A stretch of DNA of 64,000 nt, taken from contig JAWKLR010000005.1 in assembly GCA_041392625.1 (NCBI GenBank), positions 162,863 through 226,862 of the forward strand, written 5' to 3'. This document shows, piece after piece, positions 28,633 to 37,783 of the stretch. The first letter of the stretch is position 1. Each line of letters starts with the position of its first letter. The notes under the pieces are model-generated. The model did not search any database. It had not been told where the DNA came from and saw nothing but the letters and a program-made list of their open reading frames with translations. This stretch comes from M3007 sp041392625 (GTDB lineage Bacteria > Bacteroidota > Bacteroidia > Chitinophagales > Saprospiraceae). A program made the translations under genes and the position numbers.

Positions 28633-29897
28633 TTAATTAATTAGAGAAAGAGAGAACCCGAGTCGCCGAGCATTGAGAAAAAAGAAAGCTTCACCGGACG
28701 CCGGGTCTATTGTATTAATCCATGCATTTCCAACAATAAACTCCTGCGTGCACGATGAACAATAACTCATAGAGGAAACCCCAACAGAAATGAGTTTTCA
28801 TCCAAAAATGGATATCAAAAAAGCGGTCGTCAAAAATGGATTTAGCGTATTTTTTGTTCCACAAAACCGAACCGGAATAGGCATCAAGGCAGGCAATAAA
28901 CCCGCTGGTCCAATGCAGATTTACACTGTTTTTTGTTTTCCTGGTCACGCACTTCCACAGATTAATATAACAGCCCGTTTTCAAGGTGCATGCCGCGTTG
29001 GAAGTGAAAAATTTCATGGTTGTTGTTTTGGATGACCGTATGCCAAAGGTTCTGTTCCGGCTGGCTGTATGAAAATGCTGCAGTATGTAGCGCGATGTAT
29101 TTCCCGTTGTTCTGGCAATCGTCTAAATCAAACCCGGAAACCAGAATTTGGTCGTCAAGCAATGCAATGTTTTGGAAATAGACACCAATCCAGTCGTCTT
29201 GTAAAAACTCAGTTGCCTGAAATTGAGCAAACTCAAAACTCGATTTGTCAATTTGTATTTTAGTCAGGCCGGGATAACAATCATTTTGTACCGAAGTATA
29301 AAATCCACCAGCCATAGTGATTTCAACAGCATCAGCGGTAGATGCAGATACTAGAAGGGCATTCATGTTCATTTGAAAATCAACTTCAAAGCCGGATAAA
29401 AATTGGCCATTGGAGTCAAATAGCATCAGGCGATTTCTATCCGGATCACCGGGGTCATCTTCATTTTCATCAAAGCCTGCAAGCAGTATATATTCAGTTG
29501 GTCCCAGGATACCTGTTGGGATAACCAGAAGGCTTTGTATGGTAAATCCGGGCCTTTTTTCCCATAATAACTCTCCAGCATCAGAAAATTTAAAGAGGAC
29601 GGGGTCGTAGTAATCATTTATCTGGTTGCCGCTACCCACTTGTGTTCCGATGGAAGCCTGTGCCGCATCAATTGCACCAACGGCATACATACCTGAAGTG
29701 GAGGAGGGTTCGGCCAAATTGAACAGACTGAAAAACTGCTCGTTTCCCAGTGTATAGGATTGTTGAACGAGGTGACTGTCTATTGGTTTCTGGCTGTTCT
29801 CAAATTCTAACGGCGTTTGTATTTCAGGGGGCTCCGATGTTTGCTCGCAACCGATCAGGGCAAGAACAATAAGTAGCTGCCATCTGTGGTATCGCAT
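28633..29897 (-). pseudogene. Tandem lipoprotein family, copy 2 (frameshifted and shortened)
   Basis: Starts at 29897, only 4 bp after copy 1 ends, with lipobox ALIGC in MRYHRWQLLIVLALIGC. About 310 residues are intact (FNLAEPSSTSGMYAVGAIDA, then WEKRPGFTIQSLLVIPTGIL and HFQRGMHLENGLLY). Then shifts near 28960 and 28790 break it. The C-terminal 40 residues present in copies 1 and 3 are missing; the frame runs into sequence without similarity before TAA at 28633. Closer to copy 3 than to copy 1 by eye. Confidence 0.7.
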
Positions 29898-29901
29898 AAG
29901 T

Positions 29902-31209
29902 TTAGAGTTTGTTTGCAGGAATTTTAGACATCCATGCTTGTGCCGATTCCTGGATATTTCGGGTTTCTCCAACGGCCCAGCAATTGTTGCCGATAAAAAC
30001 CATTCCATAATAGGATTGCAAAAGTGTGGAATCCCCAAAGTCCTTTACGTTCCCAATCAGGTCCCCGTTTGATGGTCTTATTTTTGAAATAAAGGCATTT
30101 CCAAGGATTCCATTGTTCATTTGGTGCCCGGCGACAATTCCTGACAGATACAGGTTGTTGTTGTGATAGAGCAGTTTTTGACCTTTGTCGTGGTAATCCG
30201 TATAATAGTATTTGGAAGCCCAGCGTTCATTTCCATTGAGTTCGAAGGCATAAATCACCGTTGAAAACCAGTGTTGATTAATGCTGTTTATTTCTTTGTC
30301 TCCATCTTCAGTAGGTGCCATAAGAAAAACAGCATCTTCAGAAAGTGCGATTTCAGCATATTCCAATTCCTTTCCATTCCGATAGATGGAATAGCCCCAG
30401 TTGCTGGTGAAATCCGGACTATAAGATGAAATATATATTCGTTGGGCTGGTGTTTCCGGGTTGTAATCCAGGTCAATTGATGATATGAAGTAGTTGGTTC
30501 CTTTCTTTTTTATATCGGTAAAAGTGCTTCCCTCCCGGTCAATTGTCCAAATCTCTTTTCCTTTCCAGCTAATGTCATTTCGCGTGAGCTGAAAATCGAA
30601 AATAGTGGGATTAACACTTCCATCCAGTAAATATTCATGGCCTACGGATAGAAAGCGGACTGCGTCCCCGTAAATGCCATCTACGATGCTTCCAAAATGG
30701 TAGTAGAGGTTATCCTCTTCATGACTGAACAGGAACGTGCCTTCATCATCAAATACCATAACGCGTGTTCGGCCCAGGTCCTGGTCGTTTCCATCCGCGC
30801 CAATCAAAACGATGTTTTCTTTTTCGGTCAGAACGCCGGGAGCAACAACAAGTATGGTTCTGAATTCAAATCCAGGCCGTGTTTCCCACAATTTATTTCC
30901 ATTTTTATCAAACTTAAGCAAGACGGACTCATAATAATCCAGCACAGAATTATTTCCACCAATAGAGCCACTCGTTGTGGCCTGGGCTGCATCAAGCTCT
31001 CCCGAAACATAAAAAGACTCACCGTCGGTGGATGGTTCAGCATGTAGAAACCAACTATAATTGGAAGCAGCACCAAAGTGCAGGGACTCTGCAAGGATGT
31101 GGTTATATTCTGCCCGGTAGGGATTTACCGGCCGTTCTGTTTCATCTTGTTTTGAACAGGATGTCACAAAAAGGAAAAGAATGAGCAAATAGGAATGAAA
31201 TATACGCAT
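29902..31209 (-). CDS. Lipoprotein, PQQ/β-propeller-like, copy 1 (intact)
   Basis: A 435-residue predicted lipoprotein with signal MRIFHSYLLILFLFVTSC (lipobox VTSC, Cys 18). The mature part has repeated strand units of the type VLLKFDKNGNKLWETRPGFE and SKIRPSNGDLIGNVKDFGDS. Pairs of such motifs, each followed by an xxLSGIVAG or WAVGET strand, resemble PQQ-like or SBBP-type β-propeller blades. It is the intact member of three tandem paralogues on the same strand and is followed after 4 bp by copy 2, so the three form one unit. Probably an outer-membrane surface lipoprotein; no enzymatic motif seen. Confidence 0.7.
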   Translation of the reverse strand: MRIFHSYLLILFLFVTSCSKQDETERPVNPYRAEYNHILAESLHFGAASNYSWFLHAEPSTDGESFYVSGELDAAQATTSGSIGGNNSVLDYYESVLLKFDKNGNKLWETRPGFEFRTILVVAPGVLTEKENIVLIGADGNDQDLGRTRVMVFDDEGTFLFSHEEDNLYYHFGSIVDGIYGDAVRFLSVGHEYLLDGSVNPTIFDFQLTRNDISWKGKEIWTIDREGSTFTDIKKKGTNYFISSIDLDYNPETPAQRIYISSYSPDFTSNWGYSIYRNGKELEYAEIALSEDAVFLMAPTEDGDKEINSINQHWFSTVIYAFELNGNERWASKYYYTDYHDKGQKLLYHNNNLYLSGIVAGHQMNNGILGNAFISKIRPSNGDLIGNVKDFGDSTLLQSYYGMVFIGNNCWAVGETRNIQESAQAWMSKIPANKL

Positions 31210-31261
31210 GGATAAGGATCAAAATATTCCGGGAATGCATTCTGGTTGAATATCCAGAATC

Positions 31262-31306
31262 AAGCACCTGATCAGAATTCATTCGCAGAATTCCAATCAG
31301 GTGCTT
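31262..31306. terminator. Hairpin between lipoprotein genes
   Basis: AAGCACCTGAT / ATCAGGTGCTT stem of 11 bp with a 23-nt spacer, downstream of the CARDB-like gene at 31379 on the minus strand. There is no T-run, so termination is uncertain; it may only separate expression of the two gene groups. Confidence 0.5.
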
Positions 31307-31378
31307 ATTTGAAAATTGGGAAACCGATGGTCGAATCCTGTAGAGCATCCGGACCAACAGAGTCAACAGAGGTGCTTT

Positions 31379-31987
31379 TTACCTGCGGACGCCCAAAAAG
31401 TTCACTACGGGCTTCTCGCCGGTTGGCCGGTGTCCTTTGGAGGCTACTACTTTTACAATAACCACGTTGGACGGTTGGCTTACCAGGCCATTCAAGTTGC
31501 CCTGATCATTTCCACCGTTGTTGTTTTCGTCGCGTTCAGTAACCTCCAGAAGCCCATCGGCATTTGCTTCAAAACGGTAGTATCCTACGGAGTCCATTTT
31601 GAACATGGGTTCGAACTCATCGGTTTGATCCGGGTCAAGCGGATCTGTTCCAACAAAAACATCGAAAACCAGATTGCCGTTGTTGTTAAACTGGGCGTCA
31701 TCCCAGGGGGCGTTTTCATCTGCTCGATATTTGACATTATACTGGGTGTTGGAAGCGCCGGCAGATTCTGTTTCGCAAAAATTGGTGGACTCTGCGACGT
31801 TCTTGATGATTGTGGTAATTGCAAAAGCGGCTCCGGTCTCTACAGTAGGTACAGCGAGCGCGAGTTTGGAACAGATCATGTCTGCCAGATAGATTGATTT
31901 GCAAATATCCGAATTAGTGCACTGCTCGCAGCTTAGGCTGGTCATCGCAAAAAAGATCAGAAGGGTTTTAGGTAAAAAAGTTCTCAT
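31379..31987 (-). CDS. CARDB-like lipoprotein
   Basis: A 202-residue lipoprotein. The start at 31987 is preferred to the in-frame ATG at 32038 because it opens the signal peptide (MRTFLPKTLLIFFAMTSLSC, lipobox SLSC). The mature domain contains VGYYRFEANADGLLEVTERD and ENNNGGNDQGN. The YYxFxAxADxxxxVxErdExNN pattern is the CARDB (cell-adhesion related) Ig-like fold signature found in bacterial surface proteins. A close paralogue lies 41 bp upstream. Role as an adhesion or surface display domain is inferred from fold only. Confidence 0.72.
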   Translation of the reverse strand: MRTFLPKTLLIFFAMTSLSCEQCTNSDICKSIYLADMICSKLALAVPTVETGAAFAITTIIKNVAESTNFCETESAGASNTQYNVKYRADENAPWDDAQFNNNGNLVFDVFVGTDPLDPDQTDEFEPMFKMDSVGYYRFEANADGLLEVTERDENNNGGNDQGNLNGLVSQPSNVVIVKVVASKGHRPTGEKPVVNFLGVRR

Positions 31988-32028
31988 GCCTGAATGATTA
32001 AGGTTTATAGTTTGAATAATAAATAGAG

Positions 32029-32619
32029 TTATTGGCAAACAATAATAGGGCTTGATTTTGTAGCAGTTTGTTTTCCCGGGGTTTCTGCTACGTGGATTAG
32101 TAGTTCAGCTGGTACGTCATCAAGTTCACGTCGGGACGAAGGTCGCTGAAAACCACCGTTATTGGTTTCGTCTCGTTCATCCACTTCCATTAAAGCATCT
32201 GCAATTACGGAAAATTTATAATAACCAACCGTATTTATGTCAAAAGCAATTGTTGACTCTGATTTTTGCCCGGCCCATATCTTAGGTTCTGTAATAAGCA
32301 ACATGGAGACGAATCCTCCGGATCCATCATTTAATTGCACTTCTTCCCAGGGCATATTGGGCTCTTCCCTGTAAAAAGCAGTGAGGCCTGTGTGTGTGAT
32401 ACCAGCGACCTGAGTCTGACAGCTATCATCCGATCCCGGAATATTGATAATCGCTAGATTTATCGAGATGCTGCTGCTTAGCTGGGATGTAAAAGCAGAA
32501 ACGCTATCGACAGCCAGGTCTGGCAGGTAAATCGCCTCGCAGTTATTACGGTCTTTTTTGCAAGCGGCGAAGAGCAATAAAACCAACGACGAAATTAAAA
32601 CTAATTTTTTTTTATCCAT
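32029..32619 (-). CDS. CARDB-like lipoprotein
   Basis: A 196-residue lipoprotein with signal MDKKKLVLISSLVLLLFAAC (lipobox FAAC, Cys 20). The mature part opens AIYLPDLAVDSVSAF, the typical first strand of CARDB domains. It later has TVGYYKFSVIADALMEVDER and DETNNGG. It is paralogous to the gene at 31379 (same YYxF...D..EvxERDExNN core, same length). It is the first gene of the minus-strand lipoprotein cluster, which faces the TPR-LytTR regulator across a 160-180 bp divergent region. Confidence 0.74.
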   Translation of the reverse strand: MDKKKLVLISSLVLLLFAACKKDRNNCEAIYLPDLAVDSVSAFTSQLSSSISINLAIINIPGSDDSCQTQVAGITHTGLTAFYREEPNMPWEEVQLNDGSGGFVSMLLITEPKIWAGQKSESTIAFDINTVGYYKFSVIADALMEVDERDETNNGGFQRPSSRRELDDVPAELLIHVAETPGKQTATKSSPIIVCQ

Positions 32620-32799
32620 TGCATTGGGCTTTCCTGAAAAAGATGTTTTTCATTAGACTTAAAGAAACTCCAAAAAAGAACTAGGAACAAGCCCGAATAG
32701 TCAATATTCTTAGAATTCGTAACTTTCTACCTCGAATTTGACCTTGAGAGCTAAAAATTAACGCGAAAAAAAGTAAATATGCATGAAGAATTCACGCCT

Positions 32800-34623
32800 A
32801 TGCGACTCACTGGTTTTTTAGTTATTTATCTTTTTTCTTTTCAATTTTTGTTTGCTCAAACTGATAGCACATCCCGCTATCCACAGAAATCAAGTGGGTG
32901 GGCAGAAAAGGCAAGTTGGCACAGAAAAATAGCAGAACCGATTATTTATACGGATGCTCAAAAAGCGCACAGGCATTTGGATTCCGCTTTTTTGTATATA
33001 AAAAACAGTAACAACAAGTCGGAATATGCTCTGATTCTTGCGGCCCAAAGTCGGCTGATGTTGTTTGAAAACAAGCCGGAAGATGCTCTGAAAATAGCCG
33101 AACAGGCGGTTGAAAAAAGCGAAAAACAGGAGGCTCTGGCAAGGTTTCGGGCACTGGAATCAAAAGGCCGGGCGCTTTCAGAGTTGAACCGTTCAGAGGA
33201 GGCGCTTTCTGTACTTCACCAATGTCTTGAACTTGCCTCTCAGACCAATGAGCATGAGGCCGCAAGCAAGGTTGCAACTTTAATTCTCCTGGGTGATACC
33301 CACAAGCGGATGCGTGACTTTAAAAAAAGCCTGGCCTACTATCAAGAGGCTGCCGAATACGCCAAATCCAACCAGCAAGAGTCATCGCTTGGGCCGATTT
33401 ACAACAACCAGGCAATTATTTACAGTTATTTTAAAGATTATGAAGCAGAATTGGATGTTTGTAAACTGGCCCTTCGTTACTACCCGCCAAATGATGCAAG
33501 ACGTGCTGTAGTGTACAACAACATGGCCAATGCATTTAAATACACAAGCCAAAAGGATTCCGCCGTTTTTTATTACAACCGAATCTTGAGTATGCCCTCC
33601 TCGCCGCAGTCAAGCAAAACCATTGCATCCTACGGACTGGCAAGTTTGCTCATAGAAAAAGGGCAAACAGAGCGGGCAAGATCAATTTTATTAAAAGCAT
33701 TTTCGTGGGCAAAAGAGTCGGGCTCTATTCGAGATCAAATGGGCACACTTGGGTACATCGGCGAGTCGTATTTTCAAGAAAAAAAATACCGCCAGGCCCT
33801 GGAGTGGTATTTAAAGGCAGAAGAAGCACTTGAGTCAACTTCCAACGGTGATTTTGTGCGGGAAAAAGCCTCACTCTATGCTTCAATTCTTCAGGCTCGC
33901 TTGTTGCTGGATAAACGTCAGAAGGAAGTAGAGGTTTTTGAAAAGTTTGTGACAATCCGGGATACCATAAACAGAACGGACCAGCGTGCGGCTGTAGCAA
34001 AAGCCCTTGCTGAGCTGAATAACAAGATCCAGGCTGATTCGCTGGAGTTGTTGTTAAAGGATCAAACAATAAAAGAAGCAAAACTCAATCAAAACAGACA
34101 ACTGATCATCGGTTTGCTTCTTGGACTTATTCTTCTTGTAGTCCTGGCCTTTTTCTGGAGGAGAAACTTGTGGTTGTCAGAAATTCAGAAAAAAACCCTG
34201 GAGGCGAGACACGAACAGACCCTGCTGAATAATGCCAGTCTGATCAGTTTAATTCATGAATTAAAGACTGAAAAAGTTGCAATGGATTTTGAAGAAAGAG
34301 AGATTCATTTGCCAGGGAGAAGTACCGTTGCGCTTAAACTGGGATCTATTGTATGTGTCCAGTCACTTGGAGGTGGAGTTCGATATGAAACAGAAGAGGC
34401 CAGGCACCAAATTTGGCAGTCGCTTGAGCAAGCAAAAGCATTGCTACCTGAACCCAATTTTATCCAGGTTCATAGGTCTTACATTATCAATACAAAATTT
34501 GTGACCTCCTTTAGTCGTTCAAGAATTGTATTGAACGGCCAGATTAAAATTCCAATTGGAATTACACACCGGGATGCCATACTCGAACACCTAAATGCCA
34601 GGACAAATAAGCAGGCCGGATAA
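32800..34623 (+). CDS. TPR transmembrane protein with C-terminal LytTR DNA-binding domain
   Basis: A 607-residue one-component regulator. The start at 32800 begins a clean signal sequence (MRLTGFLVIYLFSFQFLFAQ); an ATG at 32779 would add seven residues. About ten tetratricopeptide helices (residues 60-390) lie outside the membrane, with typical TPR pairs such as GPIYNNQAIIYSYFKDYEAE. A transmembrane helix (LIIGLLLGLILLVVLAFFW, near 435-453) follows. The C-terminal LytTR domain (about 500-600) ends PNFIQVHRSYIINTKFVTSF, with SRSRIVLNGQIKIPIGITHR. It carries no kinase domain, so signal and output are in one chain. It is divergent from the lipoprotein cluster and may control it; that is inference. 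Confidence 0.85.
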   Translation: MRLTGFLVIYLFSFQFLFAQTDSTSRYPQKSSGWAEKASWHRKIAEPIIYTDAQKAHRHLDSAFLYIKNSNNKSEYALILAAQSRLMLFENKPEDALKIAEQAVEKSEKQEALARFRALESKGRALSELNRSEEALSVLHQCLELASQTNEHEAASKVATLILLGDTHKRMRDFKKSLAYYQEAAEYAKSNQQESSLGPIYNNQAIIYSYFKDYEAELDVCKLALRYYPPNDARRAVVYNNMANAFKYTSQKDSAVFYYNRILSMPSSPQSSKTIASYGLASLLIEKGQTERARSILLKAFSWAKESGSIRDQMGTLGYIGESYFQEKKYRQALEWYLKAEEALESTSNGDFVREKASLYASILQARLLLDKRQKEVEVFEKFVTIRDTINRTDQRAAVAKALAELNNKIQADSLELLLKDQTIKEAKLNQNRQLIIGLLLGLILLVVLAFFWRRNLWLSEIQKKTLEARHEQTLLNNASLISLIHELKTEKVAMDFEEREIHLPGRSTVALKLGSIVCVQSLGGGVRYETEEARHQIWQSLEQAKALLPEPNFIQVHRSYIINTKFVTSFSRSRIVLNGQIKIPIGITHRDAILEHLNARTNKQAG

Positions 34624-34669
34624 CAGGCTCTTAGTTCTGATGAAACAATTGCTCTAAAACCAAATCAAC

Positions 34670-35812
34670 ATGATACAAGCTACACCCGCCAACCTGGAAC
34701 CTTTTCGACAACTCGCCGATCCACTTGCAGATGAAGCCCTGGCCCAATTGGTAGCAGATGAAGGCCCGGATGCTGCACTTCAGTTTTTCAATACATTAAT
34801 ACGAAACATTGATTTGCCGATTGAGGATTTGCCCCCTGCGCTCGACGGTTTCCTGGCTGCAACCAGCCAATTGCCCGATGTTGTAGATTTGGCTGACTTG
34901 CAAAAAGCCGCATCGTTATTTTTGGATCATGGGCCTAAATTTTTGATTTTTCTCTATTTCAAATCCCTCCCCATGTTGTATTCGGATGCACGGGGAGCAA
35001 AAGTCTTGATTCATACTGGCCGACTGGCACATGATGGGGCGGAGATGGATGTTTTTGCCAGACGAATTGCGGAGACCGGTCAATTCCTTCTGGGCGTGAT
35101 GGCCCCCGGGGCTTTGAAGCCTGGCGGCAAGGGCATTCGGATGATTCAAAAGGTCCGACTGATCCACGCTTCAATCCGGCATTTTATCCCCTCCGACCGC
35201 TGGGATGCGAAAGCGCTTGGGAAACCTATAAACCAGGAAGATTTGGCGCTCACGCTTATGACATTTGGTACAGTGATGGTCCAAAGTTTGGAAGAATTGG
35301 GGATAGATGAATCTTCCGATAAAAAAGAGGCGTACATCCGTTGCTGGAATGCAATTGGGGCATTGTTGGGCATTCATCCGGATCTGCTGCCGGCAGATTA
35401 TCAGGAGGCCCTGCAATTGTTAGATGGGATTTTGGCTCACCAGTCGGCTCCCTCCGAAGAGGGGCGGTTACTGACGCAGTCGCTCATTCGATTTTCTCAA
35501 AGTACATTGCCGGCTTCAGCACAGGAATTTCCGGCACTCCTTATTAAACATTTTGCCGGTGCCGAGCGTGCCCGGTATTTGGGACTGGAAACCAATTCAG
35601 GTTGTCTGGGCATTGCCCTGCCGGGTATCTTACGCAAGGTGTTTTCTGGCGGCGAACAATTGGAAGATCGCATAAACGAACCTCTTCGGGTATTCCTTGA
35701 ACCCTTTAGTCGGCTATTGATGCAGGGAATGGTTGGATATTTTGATAATTACAAACAGCAAAAATTCGTCTTGCCCGAGGCGTTTAGCGGGTTTTTATCC
35801 CCACCCCCGTAG
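34670..35812 (+). CDS. MpaB-family oxygenase (DUF2236, latex-clearing-protein-like)
   Basis: A 380-residue α-helical protein. The core GPKFLIFLYFKSLPMLYSDA, GRLAHDGAEMDVFARRIAET, VRLIHASIRHFIP and INQEDLALTLMTFG matches DUF2236. This family includes rubber oxygenase Lcp and fungal MpaB. In Lcp a b-type haem is held by a His in the equivalent IHxxIR segment, and that His is present here. No signal peptide. The reaction is unknown; oxygenase activity is inferred from family. The TAG stop forms the first bases of a REP-like palindrome, so the 3' end abuts a repeat array. Confidence 0.8.
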   Translation: MIQATPANLEPFRQLADPLADEALAQLVADEGPDAALQFFNTLIRNIDLPIEDLPPALDGFLAATSQLPDVVDLADLQKAASLFLDHGPKFLIFLYFKSLPMLYSDARGAKVLIHTGRLAHDGAEMDVFARRIAETGQFLLGVMAPGALKPGGKGIRMIQKVRLIHASIRHFIPSDRWDAKALGKPINQEDLALTLMTFGTVMVQSLEELGIDESSDKKEAYIRCWNAIGALLGIHPDLLPADYQEALQLLDGILAHQSAPSEEGRLLTQSLIRFSQSTLPASAQEFPALLIKHFAGAERARYLGLETNSGCLGIALPGILRKVFSGGEQLEDRINEPLRVFLEPFSRLLMQGMVGYFDNYKQQKFVLPEAFSGFLSPPP

Positions 35813-35833
35813 AGACGCAAAATTTTGCGTCTC
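35812..35833. repeat. REP-like perfect palindrome
   Basis: 22-bp perfect inverted repeat with half-site GAGACGCAAAA, the first of a small array. It overlaps the stop codon of the DUF2236 gene by one base. Sequences of this GAGACGCAAAA type are widespread in Bacteroidota and cyanobacteria as short interspersed palindromes. Confidence 0.8.
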
Positions 35834-35854
35834 CAACCGCCCCCATGTCTCCCC

Positions 35855-36070
35855 ACAAGATTTTGCGTCTCCACCGCACCTATGTCTCTACCCCAAAATC
35901 GTGCGCATCCCCACAGTGCGGGGATTAATCCTCGCGGTGCAGATATCAATCCCCACATCATGGTTATAAATTGGATAATTCGTTTTACCCGAATGCATGG
36001 AATTGGAATTTGATGTTGGTTTTAATTAAATAACTTTTGCGTCTCAAACCCCGCAAGATTTTGCGTCTCC
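35855..36070. repeat. REP-like half-site array
   Basis: Further half-sites ATTTTGCGTCTCC at 35860-35872 and 36058-36070, and TTTTGCGTCTC at 36027-36037. Between the first and last lies another small palindrome, ATCCCCACAGTGCGGGGAT, at 35907-35925. No ORF. The array lies directly upstream of a transposase tail of the matching type. Confidence 0.65.
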
Positions 36071-36089
36071 ACCACAACCCCCAACCTCA

Positions 36090-36314
36090 ACAATAAGAAC
36101 CAAAAATCAATTTGCCCCCCAATCACGAAACCTACCCTCGATTATTCGTGGATTCAAAATTGGTGTTACAAAATCTGCGAAAAATATTCACCCGGAATTT
36201 GCCTGGCAGCCGCGATATCATGATCATATCATACGGGATGATAAAGGATATCACACCATTGTCAATTACATCCGAAACAATCCACTAAAATGGGAGGAGG
36301 AGGGTTTTTTCTAA
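36090..36314 (+). pseudogene. C-terminal fragment of a REP-associated tyrosine transposase (RAYT)
   Basis: A reading frame without start encodes NQFAPQSRNLPSIIRGFKIG, then HPEFAWQPRYHDHIIRDDKG and IVNYIRNNPLKWEEE, ending FF at TAA 36312. This is the conserved end of IS200/Y1-type transposases of the REP-associated group (PQSRNL...IIRGFK, FxWQxRxHDHIIR, YIxxNPxxW). The N-terminal two-thirds with the HUH pair is missing. It stands next to REP-like palindromes, which such enzymes are known to mobilise. Non-functional remnant. Confidence 0.85.
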
Positions 36315-36335
36315 TAATTTCCCCACCCCAATAAC

Positions 36336-37460
36336 CTAATGCGTATTCCTGTTCAACAACTGCACCAATACACCGCTCTTTAGGCGTGGCGCAAAATAGG
36401 TGCTCTTGGGCGGTAGGCTGCCGCCCGCATCGGCTACCTTAATCATATTGTCGAAACTGACCGGATACAGGATGAATCCGACTTTAATTTTCCCCCCTCC
36501 ACACAGTTTTTCAATCCCGCGCAATTCCTTGGAACCCTCTACATATTCTATACGGGAATCAGAGCGGACATCCTGGATTTTCAGGATTTCCTGGAGGACG
36601 TAATCGTTTAGCAAACTGGCATCAAACAGTACCTCATCCGGCGGAAACCGGTGAAGAATCTCTTCTTTCCATTTCAGACTAAACCACTCCTTTCGAATTA
36701 GCAGAACCAGCTCGTGTTTGTGTTGTGGTTTTCGTTTTACCGGCAGGGGGGTAATTTCAAACACCCTGGATAAATGCGCCATAAACTGGAGCGGAGAAAG
36801 CTGGTCCAAGGCCTGGACCACCCGGTTGTAATCCAGGATATCAAGTTGGTCTTCAGCAAAAAATGCGCAGAAAAGGTGGTCCAAATCCAGATCCGGATTT
36901 TGTTCTGTAAACCGCTCGTGAAGTTGGGCCATGGTGGTGGTCCGATGGTGCCCGTCGGCTATATAGGCCTGGTTTACATTTTTTTTATAGAGCGCCAGAA
37001 TGTGATCTATATCTGCGGGTTGGGTCACGGCCCATACTTTGTGCAATTGAGCCCCCTTTTTGAATTTAGCTGTAAAAATTGCGTGGTGTCTGCGAGCGTA
37101 TTGCTGCAACCATTCCCGGATTTCGGGCACTTCTTTGTGGGTTAGCAAAACCGGTTTGAGCACCGCTTGCCAGTATAGAATCAGGTTCAGGTGCTCGCGT
37201 TCTTTCTCGCTTAATGTATTCTCGTGGCGCTTTACTTTGCCATCGAAAAAATCACCTACATCGTTTAGTGCAACAATCCCAATATGCCGCCGCCCCTGGT
37301 AGTCGATCTGATAGATATAAATTCCGCGTTTAGGCGCAACCCGGTAAAGGCCTTCGTCAAAATGTTGACGAAAGTTAAACTTGACAGCATCGCTGTATGC
37401 ATCCGGAGATTCAATCTCACTCAGATCAGGAAAGGCTACTTTAAAGGGCTTTATTTTCAT
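36336..37460 (-). CDS. DUF1015 family protein (SerK-like)
   Basis: A 374-residue cytosolic protein. The start at 37460 opens MKIKPFKVAFPDLSEIESPD, the usual DUF1015 N-terminus; an upstream extension of 53 codons lacks family character. The signature YIADGHHRTTTMAQL occurs near residue 185 and SLPPKSTYFAPRLKSGVLV at the C-terminus. The family includes ADP-dependent serine kinase SerK of archaea. In Bacteroidota it is often near serine biosynthesis genes, but none is seen here. Function therefore remains tentative. Confidence 0.85.
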   Translation of the reverse strand: MKIKPFKVAFPDLSEIESPDAYSDAVKFNFRQHFDEGLYRVAPKRGIYIYQIDYQGRRHIGIVALNDVGDFFDGKVKRHENTLSEKEREHLNLILYWQAVLKPVLLTHKEVPEIREWLQQYARRHHAIFTAKFKKGAQLHKVWAVTQPADIDHILALYKKNVNQAYIADGHHRTTTMAQLHERFTEQNPDLDLDHLFCAFFAEDQLDILDYNRVVQALDQLSPLQFMAHLSRVFEITPLPVKRKPQHKHELVLLIRKEWFSLKWKEEILHRFPPDEVLFDASLLNDYVLQEILKIQDVRSDSRIEYVEGSKELRGIEKLCGGGKIKVGFILYPVSFDNMIKVADAGGSLPPKSTYFAPRLKSGVLVQLLNRNTH

Positions 37461-37783
37461 TGCACACAAAAATACTGCGAATTCATAAGTTCCTTGCAGT
37501 TTTTTTGATCCACCCGGGTAGCTTTTTATAAATAAAAGAACCCTGTAGTTCAGGTGCTCTGTTCCGGGGTATTTGATTTCCCGGGACCGGCGTTGACCTT
37601 CCGTGGTATACATGGCCACATTCCCGCCTAAAACCTATTCTGATTTGCTGGAAATGGATAAAATCAGAAAAGATTGAGCCTGTTTTGCCTTTTTTTAGCC
37701 TAAAATGAATTTATTTGCACTGGCCAAAACTACAAGTGTATAAGTTCATTGGCTAATCTTTGAATCCGAGCCTCGGTTTATCT

